Below are positions 45,495-57,195 of a stretch of 64,000 nt of DNA, piece by piece; the stretch's first letter is position 1; each line of letters opens with the position of its first letter. The stretch comes from Aspidapion aeneum (taxonomy: Eukaryota > Arthropoda > Insecta > Coleoptera > Brentidae), in contig OY755042.1 of the NCBI GenBank assembly GCA_963576565.1, positions 14,917,272-14,981,271 on the forward strand, given 5' to 3'. A model generated the notes under the pieces. It saw only the letters and a list, made by a program, of their open reading frames with translations. It was not told the origin of the DNA and ran no database searches. The position numbers and the translations under genes are program-made.

Positions 45495-45526
45495 AGTGCT
45501 AAGTTGAGTCTCAACTTAGCATTGTC
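45495..45526. repeat. Palindrome of the GCTAAGTTGAG family
   Basis: TGCTAAGTTGAGTCTCAACT and the following TAGCA form an odd palindrome. It lies 50 bases left of the TA-flanked transposon; related partial copies lie to its right at about 49975-50010. Confidence 0.65.
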
Positions 45527-45944
45527 ACTTAAGAATTAAATATTTGAATTGATAAAAGAATAAAATTTTAAAACAGTAGGGGAGACCGGGGTTAGTTGTT
45601 ACGATTTTTACAAATCTATTTTTAATATTTTCCCCATTAATACGACAAATTTTATTCTAACGCATATTTATTTGCCAACATTTAACGCATTAAAAAAATA
45701 TAAGTTTTAATTATTTAAACTACCACAAACAAAGTTATAAATAATTTAAGTAAGTAAAGCACAATGTCACAAGTTACCCCGATCCGGGGTTGGTTGTTAA
45801 ACTGATGAGGTTAGTTGTGACAAGATTGTATTTTTACATCTCATCGTCAGAACTGCAATTTAAACAAATGAAAAATTGATTTTTATCTTTGCATTCCAGA
45901 TGCGCTCATTTAGAACACAGTACATTGTACCCATTTTTCTTTTG

Positions 45945-46520
45945 GCCGTGAATTTGAAAAAGGTTCACCGCAAGTAAGGCAAAAAGCCTTCATCTTTAGA
46001 GCTGCTAGAAGTTTTTTTAATTTTGTTTTTGTAAATGCTTCTTTTTGCGCCCAACAGTTTTGCTTTCTTCTTCAATTCTTTCATTTCCTTTTCTTTATAT
46101 ACATTTTCCAACTCTTTTTTATTCGGTGTGTCAGTCCAGATGGCAGCCCGCCCGCGCTTTCGTCCTTTTCTGGTGCTTTTGGTGATGGTCGTAAATCTCG
46201 AGGGGAGGAGTGCGATTGTACTTTAAAAGGTCCAGGTAAATTATCAGGTGCTTAGTTGTCTATTTTCTTATTTATATCGGGTAATGCTGGAGATAAATTC
46301 ACTATAACAGGTGAATTTGGAGGGGTTGCTTCTTGAACGATTTCGGGTTCGTTTGGTAATGGCTCTTCAATATTTGGATTCGAACGGTCTGTTACAGGAG
46401 CAGGAAGAAACTCGTCTTCTCCGGAAATGTTTTTTTTGATGGGGAAAACTCTCAGAGTAATAACATATAAAGAGAAGTAAGTAGCCCCGGTTTCGGCGGT
46501 CATTCATTCATTTGTTGGTA
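45945..46520 (-). pseudogene. Transposase C-terminus, transposon 1
   Basis: Minus-strand frame 46503-46252 contains VFPIKKNISGEDEFLPAPVT, matching FNRDIFSEEEFLPS in the sister element. After TAA come PRDLRPSPKAP and, one frame over, GRKRGRAAIWTDTPNKKELE, a typical tail of pogo/jerky transposases. A further shift gives CLTCGEPFSNSRPKEKWVQC, half of a C-terminal zinc finger, then a stop. At least one stop and two frameshifts. Confidence 0.8.
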
Positions 46521-47123
46521 AACAATGTAGCTTTTTCGCTGTTGCCGCCTCATCTGCCTCTATAATATTTTATAAATAATAAGTAAGGTTCAACTTCTTA
46601 CCTTACCAAAATATATAGTGCTTTAAGTTGGTTAGGCTATTCAAACCGTGCGATAATTTGTCATGCGCTTATTAGCCCGCGTCGCGTCGTTATATGCTGT
46701 GTATTTCTTATTACAATCTGCGATAAAAACTAATTTAGACAACATAATTTATGAACGGCCCCTTTTCCCACAATTTTTTCAGGACGTGGCAACAGGTGTA
46801 TGACATCATATTACGGATTTCGTGTTAGCAGGGCCGTGTTTCGTTTTAAACTACTTGGACTATATCCCCAGGTAAAAAGGGAATGCTTTTTCCTATTGTA
46901 GTGGACGATTAACTATTAGTTATTGTTCCAACAGTTTAAATCGGTATTAAGAATATTCTATTTTATTATTTTAAAATGCGGCTTTTCTGTTTGGAGAGTT
47001 GCAGCACTATTAACCATTCAAACGAAAATTTCATAGGATTGTTTTAATTTTCTTGTAAGTATTTAGTAGTTTTGTAGTTTTTCTGTGTGAAACCACACCT
47101 TAAGGAAAACAAGCGTCTTGGAA

Positions 47124-47523
47124 TTAAATAAATGGATCCATGACGGATCAAAAAACGCGCGCTACTATATTCCGAAAACCGCATATTGATGCGACGTTTC
47201 ATTAAAAAGTTAGCATTTTTTAAACTCTTTAACTGTCAAAAAACTGTCATTAGCATTCACGAATTTTGACTAAAATCTAATCAGCTCGTTGCAGTGTCGA
47301 GTACCTGTAAATTTTACCTGAAAATTTCATGTAAATCGGTTAAGCGGTTTAGGAGCTATCGCGTTACATACATACACACAACACAGACAGACATCAGGAC
47401 GATATTGCTAGGGTAGGTCAAAATACACCCAAATAAAACATTTTCGGTGTTATCTCAAAAAAATTTTTTTATCGAAAACAATACCTTCTCTAGCCGTTGC
47501 TGTGCGGGCTAGGAAGGTAAAAA
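47124..47523 (+). repeat. Dispersed repeat R4 (copy 4, most complete)
   Basis: AAATAAATGGATCCATGACG to GGCTAGGAAGGTAAAAA, about 400 bp, with the CACACA/CAGACAGAC tract in the middle. Inserted in transposon 1. Confidence 0.75.
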
Positions 47524-47645
47524 GGGGGCGGGCCGACTGCACACCAAGTAGTATAAGTAGTAGCCTTTAGACTGGATTGTTTAGTTTACACTTGAAAACG
47601 GTTAGATATACTTACTTACTGAAACGTCCTGTTTAAAATATACCA

Positions 47646-48740
47646 ACACAAAAACATTTCATGTAAAAAAGAGCCAAGTACGCGAAAATGGCATTCCGTA
47701 AAAAGACTTGAGATAAAATTAAGGCCAAGTTCTCCAATACAAATTTCATAATGAAAGATTTTTACTAGTTGGAAATGTTTTTCTAAACTTTGCTATTACA
47801 GCCAAACTTCTTTATGTTCAATTTAGCACTGTGCCTGAGTCATTTACAGCCGTAATAGTCAAGTTTAGAAAAACATTTCCAAACTAGTTTCTTACTTTCA
47901 TTTTGAAATTTGTATTGGAGAACTTGACTTTACTTTTATCTCAATTCTTTTTACGGAATGCCGCGTACTTGGGTATTTTTACATGAAATGTTTTTGTTAT
48001 GCTTTCACTTCTTTTTTAAAGGAATTGGATAATATTTAATTTTTAAAATAGTAAAATATGCGGAATATTGTTCAAAACTTTGAATATATATTGCAATGCC
48101 TTACTTAAAATTTTGACGTCTTTTAATTTTTTCCCATGATTTTATCATAGCTGCTATCAGCCTTCCAAAGCTCAGCTCTCTAGCGTTTCTGAAAGTGGAC
48201 AATGTTACTTTTGCATAACTTTACATGTATAGGGGAGGGAAGTAAATTAAAAGTTTCGTGTTTTTAAATTTTTTCCTATAGTTTTATCATAGTTCCTATC
48301 AGTCTTCCAATGCTCAGCTCTCTAGCGTTTTTGGAAGAGGGTAATGTTACTTTTACATAACTTGGCATTTACAGGGGAGGAGAGTAAATGAAAATGTTTA
48401 ATGTTTTTAAATTTTTTCCCATGGTTTTATCATAGTTTCTGTCAGCCTTCCAAAGCTCAGCTCTCTAGCGTTTCTGGAAGTGGGCAATGTTACTTTTATA
48501 TAAATTTACATTTATAGGGGAGGGAAGTAAATTAAAATATTGGTGTTCCATGTCCATGAAACTTGGAGGGGTTGTTAACTCTTTCCGAAGTAGAGTTTTA
48601 GATAGGTCAAATATGGCCTGAAATGTTTCAAGAAAAGATGGTACGGCAGCGCGAACTTGGCGAGGCACTGCCGTGCCCTCAGATAAAGACAACGGAAGTC
48701 CAAAGTTTTTTTCTACTCAATCATTGTCTACGAGTTTCAA
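47646..48740 (+). repeat. Hairpin-minisatellite composite, copy A
   Basis: The head 47646-47999 is a ~170-bp-arm hairpin (AAAACATTTCATGTAAAAA ... complement, with TTCCGTAAAAAG and CCAAGTTCTCCAATA). After a 120-bp spacer come three ~142-bp units (48129-48550), each with TTTTATCATAG, CCAAAGCTCAGCTCTCTAGC and TATAGGGGAGGGAAGTAAAT. A tail with CCATGAAACTTGGAGG follows. Non-coding. Same order in two other places in the window. Confidence 0.75.
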
Positions 48741-49180
48741 ACAAAAGATTATTTTTTCACTTATATAATGGCAACAAGTTTAATTAGGTGGGTCCTCAAG
48801 TCGTGAATGGTTAGCCCAGATATTCCTAAGCTCTAAGGTCGACACTGACAGTAACATGTGTTTGTATTAAATGCAGTGTTGTCTTGGCCGTCGGACTCGG
48901 TATATTGAATTTTTGGTGTTTTTTTCTGTGTGCTGAGTTTTATTTTTGTAAAAAAGAACTTAGTTGGACGTAAAAATAAACAAGAAGTGCTATGTTTCTG
49001 AAAATATTGTAAAAATTCAGCCCAGTGTGGTTTTTTCGAGATGATTCCAGTGACGCAGCTATGTTGCCATCGCCGGGGATTCTGCAAATTCTAAGTTTTT
49101 AGGAATGACCGCCACGAATAGGGAAAATTTACACGGGGCCGCGGTTGACTTCTTCTCTTTATATTATTATTACTCTAAGG
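48741..49180. other. Interior of transposon 1 without clear coding
   Basis: A minus-strand frame at 48833-49087 has no motif I recognise. It could be intron or part of the transposase region. Confidence 0.3.
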
Positions 49181-49191
49181 GAAAACTCCAC

Positions 49192-49480
49192 TTACTTTAA
49201 ATTCAGCCTGAATATTCTTCGGGGTTGCCGCCAACAATAGAGCATCTTTTGCAATTTTCGGTATGTCGTTCCCGGGTTATGGCGCATACAGAAATCGCAA
49301 CCAGTATTTATATACTTTTTAAGAGGTTCATAGATAGATCGTTCCAATGGCTGGAATTTATGGGAGTTATGCGGAGGCATGGAAATTACTACAACTCCAT
49401 TTTCTCTGCAAAAGTTCTCAGTTTTGCGTTTATAGGTCCTCATTTTCCTTGCTAAAACAATTTCTTATGATAAATGCATA
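49192..49480 (-). pseudogene. Transposase DDE-domain fragment, transposon 1
   Basis: The frame 49443-49192 reads NFCRENGVVVISMPPHNSHK then FQPLERSIYEPLKKYIN and NPGTTYRKLQK. The PPH.SH..QPL.RS.(Y/F)GPLK pattern is diagnostic of DDE_1 (jerky/pogo/Tigger) transposases, just after the second catalytic Asp. Upstream the frame has a stop and the expected DNH is not seen. The domain is cut and inactive. Confidence 0.85.
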
Positions 49481-49919
49481 TTGTAAAATTTACTATGGAG
49501 TAAGTCATTACAGTAACAACCTGCCCCATAGAAGGTGTCACAACTAACCCCATCAGACATTTGGCTAATATTTTTATGATATTTTTTCAGATACGGTAAA
49601 TAACCAAATAAAAATACCGGTTTATGGAAGAACATACCTGATAGCTTACATTGATGTCTTAATTAAATTATTTTCACTAACACACAAAAATGCATAAAAG
49701 AATAGTTTTCAATGTAAGAATTTACTTTTAGACGTGAAAAATACATTAATCATCAACACGCGTACGAAACTGAAGGGAACTAAACCAAAGTACGAGACGA
49801 CAAAGCTGACGCAACGACTCTTAAAACGCACTTGTCGCGGCACTCTTGCCATGTATACAGTAGCAGTAAAAGCTGCTGTAACAACTTATCCCTGTAACAA
49901 CTAACCCCGGTCTCCCCTA

Positions 49920-50640
49920 AGCTATAATTTTTTTTACCATTCTCCGTTATTTTGAAAACGGTGGTGAACGGGGGTTGAGTTGTTGAGTTGAGACTTAACT
50001 TACCATTGAAAAATATACAACTTTAAAAATGTGATTAAATTATTTGAGATTTCTGGTATAACTATCAGTTAGTTGGCAAGGAATTCTCGACTTTGTTAAC
50101 AACTTTGACTTTAACTTTCAGTTTATACCTACTATTACGTGAAGGTGGTGTCGTGCTAACATAAAACATACTAAGTACCTACCTATACTTTGGGGTTCTA
50201 ACTAATCGGAATTAAGCAAAATGCTGTGGGAGTTTGGTTGGCGAAGGGTTAAGATTAAAGGCAAAACATAATATTTTCTAATTTCTAAAACATCGAAAAA
50301 ACATGGCGTTAGCTTGATAGTTTAACAATACAAAAGATTAGATTAAAAAGTAAAAGTGGAACCTAATGTAATGATTACTTATAAGTTAGCGTAAAGTATA
50401 ATCATCATCGCATTTTCACCAGATCGTACTTTCGTTGAATAAAGTGAAGTTCACTGATATTTATACTGGAAATCTCAATTGGCAATTTTTTTTATTTTAC
50501 TGCATAAATTGCAAATATCCAATTTTTAAGTGGTAATGCTAAGTTAAGCCTCAACTTAGCATTACTATTTGTTTCCGGAAGATGAGAGGGCGCGAGAAAT
50601 TTTTTTATTTCACGACAAATTTACGAATTATTCCATAGCC
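49920..50640. repeat. Palindromic repeat family between the two transposons
   Basis: Partial palindromes at about 49985-50010 (GAGTTGAGACTTAACTTACC) and 50526-50560 (GCTAAGTTAAGCCTCAACTT AGC). The latter is followed by the GCGCGAGAAATTTTTT and CACGACAAATTTACG arm known from 6.6 kb. 50030-50500 shows nothing else. Confidence 0.6.
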
Positions 50641-52166
50641 TAGGGGAGACCGGGGCTACTTGGCGCAGTTTTTGGTTTTTTAATTTGTATATCTTTGTGG
50701 TTTATTATGCAAAATAAAAAGGTAGTGCAGCCTCTAGACGTTTATCTCAGCTATTTGTGCGCCATGTATAATTTTTCTTTAGCTCTTATAGTTTAAAAGA
50801 AAATCAACAAAAATCATGTTTATGCAAAATGCGCCAACTTGCCCCGCTCAGGGGTATTTGGCGTATGGCCGGGGTAAATTGACGCTTTGGTTCTGGGTTG
50901 CGGACTAAATTTATTAAATAACAAAAAAAATCACTTAAATTATGTTAATAAACATAAGCTAAGCTTTAATTTAAATGAAGTACTTTTTTTTTAACAAAAA
51001 TTAAAACATAAACTATATCAAAAAATAATATAATCTGTTTACTCGCTTAAGCAATTAATGCACAAAAAAATTGCTGAAGTTTCACCAGCACATTCCTCAT
51101 AAGCCCCGCCATGGCACCAGTTGCATTTAATCCATTTTTCCCTAAGGGCACTATTCTTATATGTATCAGTGCAATACAGACAAAAGCAGTCATCATCATC
51201 ATCATCGCTGCTTAAGGGGTCATTATTTTTTTTATTTTTTATTTGCCGGTACCTAATTTTTCTATTTGCCTCCTTTTCGCTTATTGCAGAAGCTTTTTTA
51301 AGTTCTACCCTCTTTTTTTTGGAACTTGCTCTTCGCGAAGAGCTTCTTTAATGGGCGTATCGGTTAATATAGCCGTAGTTCGTCTTTTTCGCCCTTTGGT
51401 AATATTTTTTCTTGCTTCCGCTTTAGGTAAGTGCCGTATTTGGGATGGAACTATTTCGTTTTTTTCTGAGGTTATTTCTCCCAAAGCCAAAATTTTACGA
51501 GACGGCCGTGGACGAATATCCTGGATTTGATTTTCGTCAACTTCTAAAGCTTGTTGTAAAAGATCAGGTTCTTGATACTCCTGTAATTCTTTCACTTGAT
51601 CATCACCCAAGTCATTAATATTAGGGTTAGGTCGGTCCGTAGAATATGAAGGTAAAAACTCCTCTTCGGAAAAGATATCCCGATTAAAAGGATAAATTCC
51701 TGAAACTTCAAAACCGGCAGTAATATTTATGTTATTTCTGTACCAAAAATACTGCTTGGGGTAAGTTGCCCCTGAAAAAATGAGCCAACTAACCCCAATC
51801 GTATTTTTTTGTTTCTTGAATTTTTTTCTCGTACAACACTAGGATATAAACAAAAATTTTAGCTTGTTTTTGAAACTAGAAATTCCAATCTTTAAACTAC
51901 TCTATCTAGTAAGTACCTACAATTATTGTATGAAAAGTTATCGCAAATATATTAAATGAATCAAAATTTACTTCCCACGTGTATGAACACATTAGAGAGC
52001 GCTTACACTGAGCGACTGCACTCTGAATACTGGAACTCTTTACAAGCAGACACTAGGTCACATACATCAAAATTGTCTATTAGCACAACGTTGCCAGACT
52101 GGTGGTTTAGTAGAAAATAGCCGTGCGCCAACTTGCCCTTGCGCCAACTAGCCCCGGTCTCCCCTA
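50641..52166 (-). mobile_element. pogo/jerky-type transposon 2, deletion derivative
   Basis: The ends 50643-50666 and 52141-52164 (GGGGAGACCGGGGCTA, then (C/G)TTGGCGC) are inverted with one mismatch and flanked by TA. The first 15-16 bases equal those of transposon 1 apart from one base. At 1.5 kb it lacks the N-terminus and DDE domain. Inner CGCCAACTTGCCCC and AGGGGTATTTGGCG copies near 50830-50862 form a subterminal palindrome at the same distance as in transposon 1. Confidence 0.85.
51039..51775 (-). pseudogene. Transposase C-terminus, transposon 2
   Basis: Reading down from 51775: GFEVSGIYPFNRDIFSEEEF, then LPSYSTDRPNPN, then frame 51610-51305 with IRHLPKAEARKNITKGRKRR and TAILTDTPIKEA. 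A shift in an eight-A run near 51316 leads to a poly-Asp stretch (ATCATC repeat at 51191-51208). The tail follows: CFCLYC ... REKWIKCNWCHGGAYEEC ... CINC, an eight-Cys/His zinc finger seen at the end of insect pogo/jerky-type transposases. Stop at 51039-51041. Only one frameshift, but the catalytic part is gone. Confidence 0.85.
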
Positions 52167-52199
52167 CTGTTTTAAATTTTTAGTTTTTACTTGGAAGTT

Positions 52200-52335
52200 G
52201 ATGTAGCATTACCAGCACTCTAGGAAAACGGGGGGCGTGAAATTTTTTTCCTTTCATTTGAAATTTACGACAATTAAGGCATATATTACGAATATCCAAT
52301 TCTTAAGTGGTAATGCTAAGTTTAAGGAGGTCTTT
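52200..52335. repeat. Half copies of the palindromic family
   Basis: GATGTAGCATTACC near 52208 and GGTAATGCTAAGTTTAAGGA near 52308 bracket a CGACAATTAAGGCATATATT segment also present at 6.88 kb. Confidence 0.55.
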
Positions 52336-52383
52336 AAAAGAACGCCCCTCAAAATTTCAACACTTGCCGCTTTCTCGTTTTCT

Positions 52384-53245
52384 AACTTCGTGATATAGTG
52401 ACCTTACTCTAAGTTTCATGGACTTCCATAAAGTAGTTATAAAATTTCAAAAAACGTCGAAATTCAGTCACTCAGTCATGTATAGATCATCAAAATTCTA
52501 CTATACTTCCAGATATGCTACAAATTTGGTGGACTGATAGAAATTATGACCAAACCCGTACTCCTCTCCTCTGTACATGTAAAGTTATGTAAAGTTAAGA
52601 TTGCCCACTTCCAGAAACGCTAAAGAGCGGAGCTTTGGAAGACTGATAGAAACTATGATATTACTATAGAAAAAAAATAAAAAACCATAAAGTTTAATTT
52701 ACCTCGCTCTCCTATAAATGTATAGTTCTGTAAAAGTAACATTGCCACTTCCAGAAACGCTAGAGAACTGAGCTTTGGAAGACTGATAGGTACTATGATA
52801 AAACTATACGAAAAAATTTAAAAACATCAAAGTTTTAATTTACTTCGCTCCCCTATAAATGTAAAGTTATGTAAAAGTAACATTTACCACTTCCAAAAAC
52901 GCTAGAGAGCTGAAAAAATTAAACAACCTCAAAATTTTAAATAAGCGATAATAAGTTTTGAACAATATTCCGCATATTTTACTACTTTAAAACTTAAATA
53001 TTAACCAGATTCTTTAAAAAAGAAGTGAAATCATTACAAAAAAATTTTATGTAAAAAGAAGCCAATTACGCGAAAATGGTATTCCGTAAAAATAATTGAG
53101 ATAAAAGTAAAGCCAAGTTCTCCAATAAAAATTTCAAAATAAAAGGTTCTTACTAGTTTGAAAATGTTTTTCAAACGCTATTACGACTGCAAGACTCTTA
53201 GGCACAGTGTTAAATTGAACATAAAGAAGCTTTCATTGTTTAAAC
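52384..53245 (-). repeat. Hairpin-minisatellite composite, copy B (reverse)
   Basis: On the minus strand: half of the head hairpin (53245-53030), spacer (53030-52920), three units (52920-52560) and the tail (52560-52384) with CCATGAAACTT and GATGATCTATACATGA. Same order as copies A and C. Only one arm of the head remains. Confidence 0.7.
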
Positions 53246-53632
53246 TTAAATAGTCCAGTCATTATAAAATTTTTGCTTACAAAAGGTGGTGTAGTCGCGA
53301 TTTTGACATATTGTTGTTCACATTGGAGCCCTAAAAATATTTTGAGTTTTCAACCTTGGGAGGGGGGGGGGGGGAACGGCTCTCCTTACCATCTTGAATT
53401 TAGTGTGCAGGGAAAAACTTTTTTTTAGTTATTCGGTTCCTGTACATTTTAGAAAAAAAAGTTTTATACAGGAGTTTAATAAAATTTTCTAGAAAAGCTC
53501 TTTTATACGTTTTTTCGTCTGACGAATGGTTTTTGAGTGAGGAGGCTAAATATTTAATAGCCTATAAAATAAGGTCTCAGTGGGTGGTCTTTGTAGTACC
53601 TTTGCTAGGATACAAACCTTAAAGTGTTAGCA
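53246..53632. other. No recognisable gene
   Basis: AT-rich DNA with a G run near 53362-53373. Confidence 0.35.
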
Positions 53633-53759
53633 GTACATCCCAAGCGCGGATTTGAGGGGGGCTAACGGGGTAATTACCTTCCCTAGAAAAAAAATAGTCA
53701 CTTTTTTCTAATGAAATTAGGGAAAACAGGAGAATTGCCCCCCTAGAAAAAAAAATTAC

Positions 53760-55748
53760 ATTACAAAAAAAAAATTTTTTATTTTTATTTTTTATTTTTC
53801 TATTTCAACGGCAGAGCCAATTTACAATAATATTACAGAGTAATTAATTAATAACAAGATGGCAAAAAAAGTAATAAAACTAATTAAAAGAAACAAAAAA
53901 AAAATAATAATATGAAACTAGGACTAAGAAAATTGACGAAAGACAAAAAATTTTCTCTTTTATTAAAATATAGGAACTGTAGGTTTTACTATAGTAATTC
54001 CCTAATACTACCCTTAAAGGAAGTGAGACCGGCTGCGAATGGATCAAGATTGTTTTGATTGTACAGACGAAGAGTACGAGTCAATGGTGAATAATAGCCA
54101 TAATTGGCATGATGAAAGGGAATACGAAACATTGGCGAGTTATGCCTACGCTGAATAGTGTTGAAACCGATAATCTCCAATAAAGAAGGACAAAAGCAGA
54201 TACCGTTTAATATTTTATAAAAAGTTATAACATCAGAATATGTCCTTCTTCTTTCCAAAGTATCAAGTCCAAATGGTTGGCTAATGGCATTATAATTTAT
54301 GTTATAATTGTTGTTGTAAATGGCTATATCAGCCCTGAATGCAAGAGAACGAAGAAAAGTTCTCTGTACAGACTCCAAGCGATCAATGTGGCAGGCATAG
54401 TGTGGTGACCATACCACTGACGCATATTCCAGTACAGAACGAACTAGTGAGCAGTACAAGCGCTTAAAACAATAAGGTGATAACTCGGAGCTGTTACGAG
54501 TGATAAAGCCAAGGGTTCGCATACCCTTATTAATAATATCGTCATAATGAGGCCTAAATGACAACTTGCTGTCAAATAAGACACCCAAGTCCCTGACTGC
54601 CGCTACTGATTCAAGAGCAGTACCATTTATGACATATATATGCTGAATCGAATTAGATGATCGACTGAAAGTGATACTTAGGCATTTTTTAACATTTAAA
54701 TCTAGACCATTATTACTACACCACTCACTAATGTTATTAAGATCACTTTGAAGTAACAAACAATCAAGATAAGTTTCAATCAACCTATAAAGCTTAAAAT
54801 CATCAGCAAATGCCAGATGATCCGAACTAACAATCACGTCACTAAGGTCACGAATAAATAAATTAAAGAAAACTGGGCCAATGTGTGAACCTTGCGGGAC
54901 ACCAGAGTCCACTTGAATCTCACCAGAAACGCAATCGCCTATCCGGACCAACTGTGTGCGACCAGTCAGGAAACTATGGGCAAGACTTACCAGAGTCTCG
55001 CCCAACCCCATAGCCCTCAACTTGCTCACCAAGTGTGCATGACTCACCCTGTCAAATGCCTTTGAGAAGTCCGTGTAGACACTGTCCACTTGTTTAGACC
55101 CCTCAAAGGCACTCAACAGAGTGTGCTGATAAGATAGCAGGTTAGTCACTGTTGACCTGCCTTGAGCAAACCCATGCTGGCTATCGGATAAAATGCCCCT
55201 GCAATGCCAGGAAAAATGACGACAAAGTAAATGATCAAAAAGTTTTGGTATAACCGATTGAATACTAATACCACGATAATTACGAACATCATTCCTGTCA
55301 CCATTCTTAAAAATAGGTGTCAAAAAACTGACTTTCCAGTACTCTGGAAATGTACCAGAAGACAAGGACATATTAAACAACCGATGCAAGGGTTCGCTCA
55401 GCGTGCAAACACAATTTTTGATAAAAACAGATGGAATGCCATCAGGACCATGGGAGTATTTAGTTTTTAAGTTGCTGATCCCTTCAAAAACTTCCACCAT
55501 AGAGAACTGAATAAAATTTAAGTCCAAACTGTAATTAAAAGAGTAGGGAGGAACTTCCTCATTATGTTTTTTGTATGTAGAAGCAAAGTTCTTTGCAAAC
55601 AAATTAACAATCTCTTGACCGCACTCAGCAGTCTCATAATCCAGGTGCATATTATTGGGATACATACTCGATCTGCGCAGGTTACTAATATGTTTCCATA
55701 AACATTTTGGATCTTGCGAGACCTCCGAATTAACTTTGTCGACTATTA
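53760..55748 (-). mobile_element. 5'-truncated non-LTR retrotransposon
   Basis: It runs on the minus strand from a G run at about 55764-55749 to an A-rich (AAAAAT)n tail (53800-53765 on the plus strand as ATTTTT units). CCCCCCTAGA occurs just outside on both sides (53738-53747 and 55760-55769 region), which may be a target duplication or part of the host element. Confidence 0.7.
53989..55748 (-). CDS. Non-LTR reverse transcriptase (N-terminally truncated)
   Basis: Uninterrupted frame that begins in the flanking element; the retrotransposon part starts near VDKVNSEVSQ (residue ~22 when counted from 55806). RT motifs are intact: KYSHGPDGIP at 117; LTPIFKNGDRNDVRNYRGIS at 162; motif A TDFSKAFD at 245-252; SGVPQGSHIGP at 301; FADD at 333-336. 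The thumb region has SVLEYASVVWSPHYACHIDR near 465. No RNase H follows. It copies its own RNA at nicked target DNA in the intact family; here the endonuclease ORF part is missing, so the copy is a truncated insertion. Motif style is Jockey/CR1-like. Lack of stops points to recent insertion. Confidence 0.9.
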
Positions 55749-55798
55749 CCCCCCCCCCCCCCCCTAGATTTTGACCCAGATCCGCGCTTGGTTCATCT

Positions 55799-57080
55799 GT
55801 TGCCAATGTATTTCCATAGTATATGCAAAATAAACCGAAATTATTAAGTTTTAAGTCATTTTCTCGGAAGGAAAATTGTTAACTTTAACTTTGTTGAAGA
55901 AAAATAAATTATCTTTTAAAGATATATCACTTAAGTGGGTCAATATTGTGAGTCATATTTTTTTAGTATCACGTAAAATAATATTTTTTTTTGTTTTATT
56001 CAGTTTAAAAAAAACTAAGCATTTAAGAGAAGTGTTCAAAAACCATTTTTCCACAGAAAATGTTTTTTCTACGGGTGTATCAGAAAGTAATGTTAAAGCT
56101 ATTATTGACACTCCATGGGCGTCGGAATATTGAGCTTATTTTTTTTTTAATTACAATTTTCTTTAAAACTAAGCTTTCCAAAAAATATCTTTAACACGTA
56201 GAAAACGCGTGAGAATAAAAAAACGTTGATTTTAAAATGAAAACAAGCTTAATAGGTCATTCATTAACGTTATAAAAAATAACGTTGCAATAACGCTGTT
56301 ATCAAATCAAAACAGCAATGTTTTTTCTGTTATTTTCAACGTCAAAATCACATTAGGTTTGCGCCTTTTCTACACGAATTTTTAAATGCGACTTGCATGG
56401 CTTTTCTTCCAAATATTTTTGAGATTTCACTAGAAGTAGTGCCACCTATTGGCTATATTTTTAACATCGACGAAATCGATCCGGGCGTTCTTTGGCCTCT
56501 AAACTCCAAACGCAGTTAATGAACTAATCCCTGATCCTTCATGATCACGACGGATCAGTTATTAACATGATAAAGACACACTAATGTTGTGTAAAAGTGT
56601 TTACTGTTAAAAAACCTTGTTTAGCTTTTAAAGAAAACATAATACATGTATAGATGTTTTGTCTTTTAATAAAAAAAAAATTGTAACTAAAAAACATGGC
56701 AAAAAAGACGCAGAAAGTTAAAGGGCGTTTAGAGCAGTCTTTCGCGCCTTTTTTTTAAATAAAAAACATATAGAGAGAAAACGTGACAAAATAATACGCA
56801 AAAAGTTAGTAGGTTTGAGAAGTCTTAATCTAGTGGCGTTTTAGAACATGTTGTGAGGACTTGTGAATTTGGCATATGAAAATAACGAAGGTAAAAAAGA
56901 CGTTATATACACAGCAGCAAAAACTTTACTTAGTAAAAATTACATTTTTTATAGCTTGATTCCTCATTGCTTTTAAGTTATCTTTAGGCATGTAGATTTA
57001 ACAAAACAAATATTCCATGGTTTGAGGTTGTTTTCTAGTAAAAAATAACTATTCACGTTAATTTAACGATAATGTGATTT
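55799..57080. other. No recognisable gene
   Basis: AT-rich DNA; the 85-codon frame at 55876-56133 has no motif. Confidence 0.35.
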
Positions 57081-57084
57081 TTGT

Positions 57085-57195
57085 GCTGTGTGGGATGATG
57101 TCCTATTTTATGCTATTTTATCTTTTTATTCATGAAATATGGGGAAAATATCTTAAAAAATCTTAGGTTTGGGGGAACCGGATCCCGAGGCCCGT
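57085..57195. mobile_element. Remnant of the 39.5 kb hAT miniature family
   Basis: GATGATGTCC to TCTTAGGTTTGGGGG repeats the interior (TTTTATTCATGAAATATGG) of that family. The CAGTG ends are gone. Confidence 0.55.

Larger units (their letters stand above)
45577..49919 (-). mobile_element. pogo/jerky-type transposon 1, interrupted
   Basis: Perfect 24-bp inverted ends at 45579-45602 and 49894-49917 (GGGGAGACCGGGGTTAGTTG and four more) are flanked by TA, the target of the Tc1/mariner-IS630-pogo superfamily. The minus strand carries relics of a DDE_1-type transposase: the DDE domain end at 49192-49460 and the C-terminus at 45945-46520. Between them are an R4 repeat and a hairpin-minisatellite composite, inserted into intron or coding DNA. 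A CCCCGATCCGGGG palindrome about 200 bp inside the left end (near 45778) and GTTAGTTGT repeats are probably transposase-binding sites. Inactive. Confidence 0.85.
53633..55798. mobile_element. hAT-like element apparently split by a non-LTR insertion
   Basis: CAAGCGCGGATTTGAGGGGG at 53641 is matched by the inverted CCAGATCCGCGCTTG ending at 55790. The flanking 8-mers GTACATCC and GTTCATCT agree at six of eight positions. Everything between except the ends belongs to the minus-strand non-LTR element. The host was thus a short G/C-run miniature like others in the window. Confidence 0.5.
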
